Shown here piece after piece: positions 1 to 8,683 of a DNA stretch of 64,000 nt. Within the stretch, counting starts at the first letter, position 1; every line of letters begins with the position of its first letter. Both the position numbers and the translations under genes were made by a program. Source of the DNA: Hungatella hathewayi. GTDB taxonomy: Bacteria; Bacillota; Clostridia; Lachnospirales; Lachnospiraceae. Where the stretch lies: assembly GCA_025149285.1 (NCBI GenBank), contig CP102274.1, positions 578,501 through 642,500 of the forward strand. The letters are read 5' to 3'. The notes below the pieces were generated by a model that searched no databases, had not been told where the DNA came from, and worked only from the letters and a program-made list of their open reading frames with translations.

Positions 1-975
1 GCCAGACGTTTCGCCCTGACCGGAACACCCATTGAGAATGCACTGAGTGAGCTGTGGAGTATTTTCGATTTCCTGATGCCCGGATTCTTAGGTGGATATA
101 AGCATTTTAAGGAGAAGTATGAGCAGCCGGTGACGGCAAGACAGGATGAGGTGGCGGCGGAACGGCTGCGGCGGATGATCCGGCCGTTTATCCTGAGACG
201 GTTGAAGAAGGAGGTCTTAAGGGAGCTTCCGGATAAGCTGGAAGAGGTGGTGTATTCCCGTATGGAGGACGCGCAGCGGGAGATTTATGAAGCCAGGGTG
301 CAGAAGCTGCTGGATTCACTTTCGAAGCAGAGTCAGGAGGAGTTCCGGGTAGGGAAGCTGCAGATTCTGGCGGAGCTGACCCATTTACGCCAGCTGTGCT
401 GCGATCCGTCTCTGGTCTACGAGAACTATAACGGCGGGGCGGCCAAGGTGGACACCTGTGTGGAGCTGGTGAAAAATGCGGTGGAAGCGGGAAATAAGAT
501 CCTGCTGTTTTCGCAGTTTACGTCTATGCTGGATATTATCAGGAAGCGGCTCGACGAGGAAGAGATCGGATACTATATACTGACAGGGGCTGTATCTAAG
601 GAGAAGAGGAGTGAACTGGTGCGGGCGTTTAATGAAGATGATACGCCGGTATTCCTTATTTCCTTAAAAGCGGGAGGAACCGGGCTCAACCTGACGGCGG
701 CCAGTATCGTGATCCACTTCGATCCGTGGTGGAATCAGGCGGCTCAGAACCAGGCCACCGACCGGGCCCACAGAATCGGCCAGCAGCAGGTGGTCACAGT
801 GTACAAACTCATTATGAAAGACACGCTGGAGGAGAAGATCCTGGAGATGCAGGAGAAGAAGGCGGGGCTGTCTGAGGAGATTATCACGGAGGGAAGTATC
901 AGTGAGGTGATCGGCAGCAGGGATGAGTTCCTGGAGATTCTGCGCGGGGCGGCGAAGGAATCGGCGGGGGAATAG
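1..975 (+). CDS. SNF2-family helicase, C-terminal part (5' end outside window)
   Basis: The reading frame is open from base 1, so the gene begins upstream and only about 324 residues are visible. The first residues contain the helicase motif ALTGTPIEN, and the second RecA-like lobe follows. Within it LLFSQFTSM, the motif V stretch LKAGGTGLNLTAAS, and the motif VI stretch DRAHRIGQ are all present. This is the standard C-terminal half of Snf2/RapA-like DNA translocases, which use ATP to move along double-stranded DNA. The lobe is intact and the protein ends about 60 residues after motif VI, as is usual. The N-terminal domains (often a SWIM zinc finger in clostridial members) cannot be seen. Family assignment is firm; the target is unknown. 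Confidence 0.93.
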   Translation, partial: ARRFALTGTPIENALSELWSIFDFLMPGFLGGYKHFKEKYEQPVTARQDEVAAERLRRMIRPFILRRLKKEVLRELPDKLEEVVYSRMEDAQREIYEARVQKLLDSLSKQSQEEFRVGKLQILAELTHLRQLCCDPSLVYENYNGGAAKVDTCVELVKNAVEAGNKILLFSQFTSMLDIIRKRLDEEEIGYYILTGAVSKEKRSELVRAFNEDDTPVFLISLKAGGTGLNLTAASIVIHFDPWWNQAAQNQATDRAHRIGQQQVVTVYKLIMKDTLEEKILEMQEKKAGLSEEIITEGSISEVIGSRDEFLEILRGAAKESAGE

Positions 976-1035
976 CGGACTGGAGAATGACGGAAAGAAA
1001 CTGGCAGATGAAAGATATGGGGGATGAGGAAATAC

Positions 1036-2637
1036 ATGCTTAAGGTATTGATTGCAGACGATGAATATAAGGTGGGCTTCTTAGTAAAAAAATTAATAGA
1101 ATGGGATAAGCTGAATCTGGAATTTGCCGGGCTCGTTCAGGATGGGATGACCGCGTATGAGAAGATATGTGAGTGTACCCCGGATATTGTGATTACGGAT
1201 ATCCGTATGCCGGTTTTAAGCGGCCTGGAATTGATAAAGAAGGTAATTGATGAGGGGCGCAGTGTCCATTTTATTGTAATCAGCGGATATAAATACTTCG
1301 AATACGCCCAGCAGGCTATCAAATATGGTGTGGAGGACTATCTTCTGAAGCCGATTGATGAGGTGGAGTTAAACCAGATCTTAAAGAAGATTGCGGATAC
1401 GGAGACCAACCGGGAGAAAGAGAGCCGCAGCGTGGATACGATGGTGAAAAAACTTCACGACAGCCGTTATATCCTTCACAGAGAGTTTTTAAATTCCATA
1501 TCAGGGGACGGGGAGATGAATCTGGAGGAGGTCAATAAGAATTACGGCCTGAATTTTGGAGACGGCCTGTTTCGGGTTATCTGCTGTAAACTGGACGGTG
1601 ACAACCGTGTGGAGAAGAATGAGCAGCAGATAAACCTGATCTTAAAAAAGACGGGAGCACTGGTGGAACAGGCATTTCAGGGGTGTGTACGCGATATCGC
1701 CATTACCTATCAGAAAAATTCTGCCGTTACGGCAGTCATCAATTATACGGCCGAATGCAGAGGCGAGGTGGAGCAGCGGATTGACAGACTGTTTCAGTCG
1801 CAGATGGACTACTTAAGCGGATTTGAACACTACGAGCTGACGATGGGACTGAGCACGGAATGCGGGGAGTTCGGCAGACTTCACGTGGCAGTGGAGACGG
1901 CCAGGGAAGCCGTGGCATGCCGGATTCTGGGCGGAGCCGGGAGACAGATTGACGAGCGTTTCATAGAACGGGATTCCACAGTCTGCGCGGAGGAGATCTG
2001 CGGGGAGCTGGAGGAGAAGCTGGCCGGAGCCGTGGAAACCGCAAGATACGACGATGTGAAGTATATGATCGGACTGGCGTTCCACGAGGCCAGAAAGCGC
2101 AGAGCATTTGCAAGTGAGTATTATCAACTGGCGGGGCTTCTGTTTAAGTGCTATCTGGACCATAATCCGTTTCATCGTACCGTGGAAAACGGTGAAATGA
2201 GGGAGCGCTGGAGCGAAGGTGCGGGAAACTGCAGTTCTGTTTCAGCGTTGACGGAGTATGTGACAGAGCAGATAACCGCTGACCTCATGGAGTGTGTGGA
2301 GGCAAACCGGGAGAAAGAGCGGAGGCCTGTCTTAAACGCCGCAGAGTATATTAAAAAGAATTACAGCCAGAAGATTTCCCTGGAAGAGATGGCGGAGCAG
2401 GGCGGCTTCAACATGAATTACTTCTCTGAACTGTTTAAGAAGGAGACGGGAAAGACATTTACCGCCTATGTGACAGAGGTCCGGATGGAGGAGGCCAAAA
2501 AGCTTCTGAGGGATACGGATCTGCCCGTTTACGAGGTGGCGGAGGCCGTAGGCTATAAGGATTCAAAATTCTTCAGCCAGCAATTTGTTAAGAACGTCGG
2601 AATCAAGCCTATGGAGTACCGGAAGCTTTATTATTAA
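1036..2637 (+). CDS. Response regulator, receiver plus AraC-type DNA-binding domain (YesN-like)
   Basis: The 533-residue protein has an N-terminal receiver (residues about 1-120) with the acidic pair in VLIADDEY, the phospho-acceptor aspartate in DIVITDIRMP and the lysine in DYLLKPID. A long central linker follows, then two AraC helix-turn-helix units at the C-terminus (about 430-533, ending with KFFSQQFVKNVGIKPMEYRK). An ATG at 1024 is possible, but the GATGAGG site ending at 1029 sits six bases before the ATG at 1036, so the later start is preferred. It is followed 16 bases on by a histidine kinase gene and importer-like genes, and most likely activates them or a sugar operon. Family assignment is certain; the ligand is unknown. 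Confidence 0.93.
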   Translation: MLKVLIADDEYKVGFLVKKLIEWDKLNLEFAGLVQDGMTAYEKICECTPDIVITDIRMPVLSGLELIKKVIDEGRSVHFIVISGYKYFEYAQQAIKYGVEDYLLKPIDEVELNQILKKIADTETNREKESRSVDTMVKKLHDSRYILHREFLNSISGDGEMNLEEVNKNYGLNFGDGLFRVICCKLDGDNRVEKNEQQINLILKKTGALVEQAFQGCVRDIAITYQKNSAVTAVINYTAECRGEVEQRIDRLFQSQMDYLSGFEHYELTMGLSTECGEFGRLHVAVETAREAVACRILGGAGRQIDERFIERDSTVCAEEICGELEEKLAGAVETARYDDVKYMIGLAFHEARKRRAFASEYYQLAGLLFKCYLDHNPFHRTVENGEMRERWSEGAGNCSSVSALTEYVTEQITADLMECVEANREKERRPVLNAAEYIKKNYSQKISLEEMAEQGGFNMNYFSELFKKETGKTFTAYVTEVRMEEAKKLLRDTDLPVYEVAEAVGYKDSKFFSQQFVKNVGIKPMEYRKLYY

Positions 2638-2653
2638 GAGATGGAGAAGCGGG

Positions 2654-3502
2654 ATGATGATTGCTGTGACGGCGGCGGTACTGGCATCGGCAGCCTGTGT
2701 GCTGCTGGGGATGTACTGCCTTTATTTAAAAAATAAAATAAAAAACGTGGAAGCTGAGCGGGAACGTCAGCTGTCTGAGCTGGAGGTAAAACTTCAGGAC
2801 GAATATTCAGTCCGCATGGTGGACAAGCAGGCCAAGCTTTCCGCGCTCCAGAGTCAGATCAATCCGCACTTTTTGTATAATACGCTGGAATGCATCCGGA
2901 GCGAGGCGCTTCTCTATGACTGTGACAGCATTGCCAGAATGGCCAAGGCACTGGCATCATTTTTCCGTTACAGCATCAGCAAGAAGGAGAATATCGTGAC
3001 GCTCCGGGAGGAATTCAATAATATCGAAAATTATTTCCTGATTCAGAGTTACCGGTTTGACGACAAATTCTCGTTTGAGATACTGGCCGCGCCGGAAGAC
3101 AGGGAGGCGTATTCGTGCCTGATTCCCAAGCTGTCCCTGCAGCCGATCGTGGAAAATGCGATTTTCCATGGGCTGGAGACGAAACCGGATAAAGGGAAGG
3201 TGACAATCCGGGTTGAAATGACGGAAAAGAATGTCATCATCATCGTGTCGGATGACGGTGTGGGGATCGGCAGAGAGGAACTGGAGCTGATGCGGGATTC
3301 GCTTAAAAACTCGAAGAAAGAGACGGATAAGGAATGTAAATCTCCGGGAGAACGGGGCAACGGAATCGCGCTCGCCAATGTCAGCCAGAGAATTAAACTG
3401 ATTTTCGGGGATGATTACGGGCTGAATCTATACAGTACGAAAGGAATCGGCACAGATGTGGAGATCATACTGCCGATTATGACGGATAAGTCATTGTTAT
3501 GA
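2654..3502 (+). CDS. Sensor histidine kinase of the YesM/LytS type with no extracellular sensor
   Basis: Starting at ATG 2654 (GGAG site seven bases upstream), the 282-residue protein has one N-terminal membrane segment (about residues 3-22), a short coiled coil, and then the His_kinase box QINPHFLYNTLE with its phospho-accepting histidine. The ATP-binding N box (VENAIFHG) and G box (DDGVGIG, then GIALANVSQR) are intact. Typical YesM kinases are 550-600 residues with two membrane helices flanking a large extracellular domain; here that domain is missing altogether. The gene overlaps the next by four bases (ATGA). The kinase module looks functional, so the stimulus probably comes through a partner protein, plausibly the permease-like proteins encoded next to it. 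That last step is inference. Confidence 0.92.
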   Translation: MMIAVTAAVLASAACVLLGMYCLYLKNKIKNVEAERERQLSELEVKLQDEYSVRMVDKQAKLSALQSQINPHFLYNTLECIRSEALLYDCDSIARMAKALASFFRYSISKKENIVTLREEFNNIENYFLIQSYRFDDKFSFEILAAPEDREAYSCLIPKLSLQPIVENAIFHGLETKPDKGKVTIRVEMTEKNVIIIVSDDGVGIGREELELMRDSLKNSKKETDKECKSPGERGNGIALANVSQRIKLIFGDDYGLNLYSTKGIGTDVEIILPIMTDKSLL

Positions 3503-4887
3503 AGAGAGAACTGCTGTTATTAAAGAAAGTGACTGTCCAGGGCATGGACAGCGGCAACAGGCTGTATGATGTGGATCTGATCCTGCGGGAATCGGAGTGC
3601 TTCTGCCTCGTCAGTGCGGTGCATCAAAAGGAAGTGCTGGTGGAGTTTTTGCAGGGGTTGGGAAAACGGATTTCCGGAAGCGTAAGGATAAGGGGAAAGG
3701 AACTGCTCCAGGCTGACAGGAAGACTCTTGAGAAAAACAAAGTATTTGTGATAAGCAGGAGTACTCCGTATATGAATACTTTGAATATTGGTGAAAATAT
3801 CTTTCTTCTCAGAAGAAACAGCCTGAAAAAGGTCTTAATTAATGAGCGGGCAATCCGAAGCCAGACAGAATACTATTTTAAAAAATATAAGATAGAGCTG
3901 GATCCGGATGCGGCGCCGGAGACTTTGAGCAATGCGGATAAGATTATCATTGGAATCATCAGAAGTGTATCTCAGGGCGGTCGTCTGATCGTACTTTACG
4001 ACACGTCGGGGGCATTTTCCCAGAAAGAAATGCCGCGTCTCATTTCCCTGATTGAAACGCTTAAGGCAGAAGGGATCGGGATTCTGATCTCAGATAATAA
4101 TCCGGAGGCGTTTTTCTGTGCCGCAGACCGCCTTGTTATCTTCAAACACAAGAAGATCGCAAAGAAGATATATGATTGTGAGCAGTTTCCGCTGGCGGCA
4201 GAGATCGTTCTTCGCGGAACAAAAGCCGTGGATGAGAGCCAGAAGGAAAAAAAGAGAGGCGTCCCTTCCGTCCGTATTAACGGATTGAAGGCAGGAGAAC
4301 GCACGATTTCCATCGAGGCCTGCAGAGGAGAGATTGTGCTGGTTTCACGTGAAGCCGCACCCATAGACAGTCTGTGGGATCAGTGTCAGCGGCTTTCCGC
4401 CTGCGGCCCTGAGTTTATCATCGATGGAAAAAAGCTTCCGTCCCATACGATGGCCGATTTAGTCAAAAACAGGGTTGGAATGATGAGTTGTGAGGTATCC
4501 CGCATGGGCGTAATGGAAAATCTGACCAGAGAGGATAACATCCTGATGCCTTCTTACCGGAAGATCAGCGGCAGACTGGGATTTTACCGTAAGGCATCTT
4601 CGTATATTTTAAAGGATAACTTTCTGTTTAAGGATGGGGAAGCCTTAGATGACATTGATCTGGGAAAAAATGGGTGGAAGCTGGTTTTCTACCGGTGGAA
4701 GCTCTTTAATCCGCGTGTCTTAATCGTTCATAACTGCATCACGGCTGCGGATTTATGGGAGCGGGACTGGATTAAAAAGCAGCTGCTTGAGATGGCGGAG
4801 AGGGGGACTGCCGTGATTCTGCTGGAAAATGAGGCGGCATTCTGTTCCGGCTTTTCCGACAGAGTATGGACGGAGGATCAGGCATGA
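3499..4887 (+). CDS. Degenerate RbsA-like tandem ABC protein lacking all catalytic motifs (pseudo-ATPase)
   Basis: This 462-residue protein aligns by eye along its whole length with the tandem ABC ATPase encoded at 7181-8683, but each nucleotide-binding motif is lost. In the first half the Walker A position (GENGAGKST in the relative) reads SAVHQKEVL, the signature start is only LSNAD, and Walker B LIMDEPT has become LIVLYDTSG. In the second half Walker A reads SREAAPIDS and Walker B VLIVHNCIT. The gene is otherwise long, uninterrupted and tightly packed, overlapping both neighbours by four bases (ATGA), so it is not a decaying pseudogene. It probably serves a structural or regulatory role with the permease at 4884-5792. 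I know of no described function for such a protein. Confidence 0.8.
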   Translation: MKRELLLLKKVTVQGMDSGNRLYDVDLILRESECFCLVSAVHQKEVLVEFLQGLGKRISGSVRIRGKELLQADRKTLEKNKVFVISRSTPYMNTLNIGENIFLLRRNSLKKVLINERAIRSQTEYYFKKYKIELDPDAAPETLSNADKIIIGIIRSVSQGGRLIVLYDTSGAFSQKEMPRLISLIETLKAEGIGILISDNNPEAFFCAADRLVIFKHKKIAKKIYDCEQFPLAAEIVLRGTKAVDESQKEKKRGVPSVRINGLKAGERTISIEACRGEIVLVSREAAPIDSLWDQCQRLSACGPEFIIDGKKLPSHTMADLVKNRVGMMSCEVSRMGVMENLTREDNILMPSYRKISGRLGFYRKASSYILKDNFLFKDGEALDDIDLGKNGWKLVFYRWKLFNPRVLIVHNCITAADLWERDWIKKQLLEMAERGTAVILLENEAAFCSGFSDRVWTEDQA

Positions 4888-5792
4888 AGGTACAACGGTT
4901 TATACAGATGAATTTCTTAAATATTGTGGTATGGGCCGCATTTTTCATCATGTGGGCGGCCGGTATGTCGAGCAATGTGTACTGGTCTGTCACACGCCAG
5001 CTTCTAACTATGATTTTTATGGTATTCGGCCTTATGATTCAGATGATAAGCGGCGTGCTGGATCTGTCCTTTGCTGCCGAAATCGCGGCATCGACATGTA
5101 TCGGTGCCTGTTTGCTGCGCACTGGAACTCCTCTCGTGCCGGTGATGGCAGCAGTGCTGGCCTTCCATCTGGGACTCGGGGCGCTGAAAGGATTTCTCAC
5201 AGCCAGTCTGCGGGTCAATCCGGTAATTATCACTCTGGCATTTCAGATTATCGTAAGCAATCTGTCCGGTCTTTTTATCGGTGAGCATATAATTATTTTC
5301 AATCGGAAGGATGTGTACGCGAGCCGCGCTTTTTGGCTGTGCCTGTCTGCCCTGGCGCTGGTTTCCAGTTTTCTCCTGTGGTTCCTTCTCAAACAGACCT
5401 ACTATGGGAAATACCTTCGGATGCTGGGCGAAAATCCGGCCGCTGTCAGGGAGAGCGGACTGAATTATACAGCCATCCAGACGATCATCAGTATGGCGGC
5501 TTCGGTATTTTATGGAATTGCGGCGATGATCCTGCTGTTTATTACTTCATCAGGCAGTTCCTCAAACGGCAGTCATTATCTTTATCCGGTTATCGCAGCC
5601 GCCTGTATGGGTGGAATCAGCTTTTTAAACGGCAAAGGAAAGGTATCTGGCGCATGGATCGGAACTCTGAGCGCCGTCATGTTTATGCATATCATCGTAA
5701 TTCTGGGAATCCAGAGCAGTTTTGAAACAATTCTGGAGGGTCTGATTATCATCATTTCCATTCTTTTAACAATGGGGACTGCAAACAGCTGA
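4884..5792 (+). CDS. RbsC-like membrane permease (BPD_transp_2 type)
   Basis: From ATG 4884 (GGAGG six bases upstream and stop-start overlap with the pseudo-ABC gene), the protein is 302 residues and mostly hydrophobic, with about eight to ten membrane segments. It resembles the ribose/galactose permease family: the stretch LRMLGENPAAVRESGLN is the cytoplasmic coupling region, and YPVIAAACMGGISFLNGKGKVSGAWIG is the conserved C-terminal signature region, which the permease at 8670 shares. Its translational coupling to the catalytically dead ABC protein suggests those two form a unit, perhaps sensory. Alternatively it could pair with the intact ATPase at 7181 in a mixed importer. The family is clear; the substrate is unknown. 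Confidence 0.88.
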   Translation: MKVQRFIQMNFLNIVVWAAFFIMWAAGMSSNVYWSVTRQLLTMIFMVFGLMIQMISGVLDLSFAAEIAASTCIGACLLRTGTPLVPVMAAVLAFHLGLGALKGFLTASLRVNPVIITLAFQIIVSNLSGLFIGEHIIIFNRKDVYASRAFWLCLSALALVSSFLLWFLLKQTYYGKYLRMLGENPAAVRESGLNYTAIQTIISMAASVFYGIAAMILLFITSSGSSSNGSHYLYPVIAAACMGGISFLNGKGKVSGAWIGTLSAVMFMHIIVILGIQSSFETILEGLIIIISILLTMGTANS

Positions 5793-5886
5793 AAATAGTC
5801 CCCTTAAATCTGAAAATCCCCTCATTGAGAGTTTGGCTGCGGCAGGGTATCATAAAGACATCAAAAAACTCAGGGAGGCAGCAAAA

Positions 5887-6915
5887 ATGAAAAAACAATT
5901 AGCAGCATTACTTTGCGGAACCATGCTTTTGACAGCAGCGCTCAGCGGCTGTACCATGAATTCACCGGTTGAGGGAAAAACGGAGACAACCACCGCGGCA
6001 AAGACAGAAGGAACGGCTGCAGCCGGCGGAGAGGCAGGCAGTTCAGAGGCAGCAGTCCAGAAGGCTAAGATCGGACTTCTGGCACCGACACTTCAGACCG
6101 AGTTCTTTATCAACATTGACGATGGTTTGAAGAAGGAATGTGAGGCCAGAGGCTGGGACTATGTGGCGGTCAGCTTTGACAATGACTCCGCGACAGCAGT
6201 TACTTCCATTGAAAATATGGTCACCGGAAAGTGTGATGTGATCGTTGCCATGGTATCTGATGAATCGTGTGACGACGCTTTAAGGAAGGCGCAGGAGGCC
6301 GGAGTAAAGATTATTGAATGCGGCGTACAGACGGAAGTATTCGACGTCTGCTTGAATACGGACCAGTATATGATCGGTAAAGAGATTGGAACCATGGCGG
6401 GTGAGTGGATCAACAGCACACTGGATGGAAAAGGAAAAGTAGTGGTTTATACTACATTCCAGAACACGGATATGCAGAACCGCGGAAACGGAATTCAGGA
6501 TGGACTGAAGGAAGCAGCCCCCGATGCGGAGATTCTGGAAGTCGTTGACATCGGAAAAGACGTAGTTGGTTCCGGTACCACGACAACGGAGACCATGCTT
6601 CAGAAATATCCGGAACTCAACTGTATCGCAGCCTACGGCGACGCAGCGGCGGTGGAGTCATCAGAGGCTGCAAAGGCGGCAGGCAAGAGCGGGGACAGCT
6701 TCGGTATCTTCTCCTGCGATGGAACAAATCAGGCGTTAAAAGGAATTGCTGAGAACGATCCGATGCATGGAACTATCAAATTTGCAGAGATGGGACCGAT
6801 CATGGCTGAATACAGCGAGAAGCTGCTGGCAGGCGAGACATTCCCTGACCCGATTGATTTCCCGACAGAGCAGATTACAGCCTCCAACGTTTCAGAGTTC
6901 TACACGGCAGAGTAG
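5887..6915 (+). CDS. Sugar-type solute-binding lipoprotein (Peripla_BP_4, RbsB-like)
   Basis: ATG 5887 follows AGGGAGG by eight bases and starts a lipoprotein signal peptide ending in the lipobox LSGC (cysteine about residue 21); an in-frame ATG at 5833 has no such context. A short Thr/Ala/Gly-rich linker precedes the binding fold, which begins KIGLLAPTLQTEFFINIDDGLKKEC as in RbsB-type proteins. About 342 residues in all. It would sit on the outer face of the membrane and deliver ligand to the permease. The gene lies 94 bases after the permease and is followed by a strong hairpin, the usual arrangement that gives the binding protein higher mRNA levels than the ATPase. Substrate cannot be read; AI-2, ribose or xylose-like sugars are all possible. 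Confidence 0.92.
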   Translation: MKKQLAALLCGTMLLTAALSGCTMNSPVEGKTETTTAAKTEGTAAAGGEAGSSEAAVQKAKIGLLAPTLQTEFFINIDDGLKKECEARGWDYVAVSFDNDSATAVTSIENMVTGKCDVIVAMVSDESCDDALRKAQEAGVKIIECGVQTEVFDVCLNTDQYMIGKEIGTMAGEWINSTLDGKGKVVVYTTFQNTDMQNRGNGIQDGLKEAAPDAEILEVVDIGKDVVGSGTTTTETMLQKYPELNCIAAYGDAAAVESSEAAKAAGKSGDSFGIFSCDGTNQALKGIAENDPMHGTIKFAEMGPIMAEYSEKLLAGETFPDPIDFPTEQITASNVSEFYTAE

Positions 6916-6980
6916 GAGCTGTCTGCCGCAGTACTGCGGGTTCAGTTTTGCCGGCATATCTGCTTTCTGCTTTAGAATCA

Positions 6981-7008
6981 AGGAGTTCTGGAAACGGAAC
7001 TCCTTTTT
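6981..7008 (+). terminator. Hairpin with T run after the binding-protein gene
   Basis: AGGAGTTC (6981-6988) and GAACTCCT (6997-7004) form an eight-base-pair stem with an eight-base loop, followed directly by TTTT. It lies between the binding-protein gene and the ATPase gene, so it is either a partial terminator or an attenuator reducing downstream expression. Confidence 0.75.
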
Positions 7009-7180
7009 AAAAGGAGAGGCGAGGTGAAAGGTGCGGCAGTGCGAGGCGAACAGCGATGCCAAGTGAACCTGCGTATGAAGGAAGCGGCGAAAGAAACGGA
7101 GCGGAAACTTAAAATGTGACTGCAGAGAGAACTGTAAAAAGGAAATGATGACTGTGGCAGAGGAAGAGAGGAATGGTCAA

Positions 7181-8683
7181 ATGCCGGAGAATACAATATT
7201 AAGCGTTAAAAACATCGTAAAGACCTATCCTGGTGTGATTGCGATTAACCATTTTTCCATGGAAGTAAGAGAGGGAGAGGTCCATGCGCTGATCGGAGAA
7301 AACGGAGCGGGGAAATCCACACTGATCAAGACTCTGTCCGGGGCAATTACCCCGGATGAGGGCACTGTCTGTGTGAACGGAAAAGACTTCACCGCCATGA
7401 CTCCGAAGCTTGCGAAGGAGCAGGGAATCGAAGTTATATATCAGGAATTTACGCTGGTTCCGGGAATCAGCGCGGCAGAAAACGTGTTTCTTGGTGAAAA
7501 GACGAAGCCGGGATTATTCGTAGATATTAAGGAGAGGGAAAAAAGGGCAAGGGAGCTGTTTGAGCGGTTAAATGTAGATATCGATGTCTCAAAACCCGTG
7601 AAGGATTTGTCTCCGGCCCATCAGCAGCTGGTAGAGATTGCCAAGGCAGTCAGCAAGCAGGTAAAGATCCTGATAATGGATGAGCCGACAGCGCCCCTCA
7701 CAGTCAGTGAAGTGGAGACCCTGTTCCGCATTATTAAGGATTTAAAAAGCCGGGGAGTCACCATTATTTACATATCCCACAGGCTGGAGGAGCTGTTTGA
7801 GATTGCCGACCGCGTCACGGTCATGAGGGACGGTTGTTTTGTGGATACAAAAGAGATTGCGGAGATCGACAGGAAGCAGCTGATATCCATGATGGCCGGC
7901 CGGGAACTGAATGAGAGTTATCCCGAGAAGAAGTGTGAAATCGGGGAGGAAGTGCTGCGTGTGGAACATTTGACGGGAAATGGGGACTCAGATATTTCCT
8001 TCAGTCTTCATAAGGGAGAAATTCTGGGCTTTGCGGGTCTGGTGGGCGCCGGGCGAACGGAGCTGATGAGAGTCATCTACGGAGCAAACGCAAAAGAGGC
8101 CGGCCGGATCTTCGTCAATGGAAAAGAAGAGAAAATAAGGTCCTGTCAGGACGCCATACGGTGCGGAATCGGTTATATTCCGGAGGACAGGAAGAATCAC
8201 GGTGTATTCCTGAGAATGTCCATCAAATGGAATACGGTGGCCAACAATTTAAAAGGGTATTCCAATGGCCTGTTTGTCGATCAAAAAAGGGAAGCCAGGG
8301 CCGCGGAGGAATATCAGGAGAAATTTAAAATCAAGACTCCGAATCTGGATCAGCTGGTTGGCAACTTATCGGGCGGCAATCAGCAGAAGGTAGTTATCGC
8401 GAAAACGCTGGCGGCAAACAGCCGGATTATCATTTTCGACGAGCCGACGAGGGGAATCGATGTGGGAGCCAAGCATGAGATCTATAAGCTGATGAATGAA
8501 CTGGCGGAAGCAGGGCACTCCATTATCATGGTGTCTTCAGATATGCCGGAACTGCTCGGTATGTCCGACCGGATTGTGGTGATCTATGAGGGCCGCAAGA
8601 CCGGTGAGGTTTCAAAAGAGGAATTTGACCAGAATTATATATTGGATTTAGCTTCAGGAGGAGAAGAAAATGGAAAAAACTAA
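7181..8683 (+). CDS. Sugar ABC transporter, tandem ATP-binding protein (RbsA/MglA type), intact
   Basis: Start chosen at ATG 7181, seven bases after GAGAGGAA and giving the usual family N-terminus (MPENTILSVKNIVKTYPGV); ATGs at 7145 and 7148 would add 11-12 residues. The 500-residue protein carries two ABC modules. The first has GENGAGKST, the signature LSPAHQQ and Walker B LIMDEPT. The second has the family's variant P-loop GLVGAGRTE, the signature LSGGNQQK and IIFDEPTRGID. It energises uptake through the permease encoded next, which overlaps by 14 bases. It is the obvious functional counterpart of the dead paralogue at 3499-4887. Family certain, substrate unknown. Confidence 0.95.
   Translation: MPENTILSVKNIVKTYPGVIAINHFSMEVREGEVHALIGENGAGKSTLIKTLSGAITPDEGTVCVNGKDFTAMTPKLAKEQGIEVIYQEFTLVPGISAAENVFLGEKTKPGLFVDIKEREKRARELFERLNVDIDVSKPVKDLSPAHQQLVEIAKAVSKQVKILIMDEPTAPLTVSEVETLFRIIKDLKSRGVTIIYISHRLEELFEIADRVTVMRDGCFVDTKEIAEIDRKQLISMMAGRELNESYPEKKCEIGEEVLRVEHLTGNGDSDISFSLHKGEILGFAGLVGAGRTELMRVIYGANAKEAGRIFVNGKEEKIRSCQDAIRCGIGYIPEDRKNHGVFLRMSIKWNTVANNLKGYSNGLFVDQKREARAAEEYQEKFKIKTPNLDQLVGNLSGGNQQKVVIAKTLAANSRIIIFDEPTRGIDVGAKHEIYKLMNELAEAGHSIIMVSSDMPELLGMSDRIVVIYEGRKTGEVSKEEFDQNYILDLASGGEENGKN

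Noticed and set aside
3499..4887. The dead ABC protein as an ordinary decaying pseudogene
   Set aside because: The frame is intact over 462 codons, with good start-stop overlaps on both sides, which is not expected of a gene under decay.
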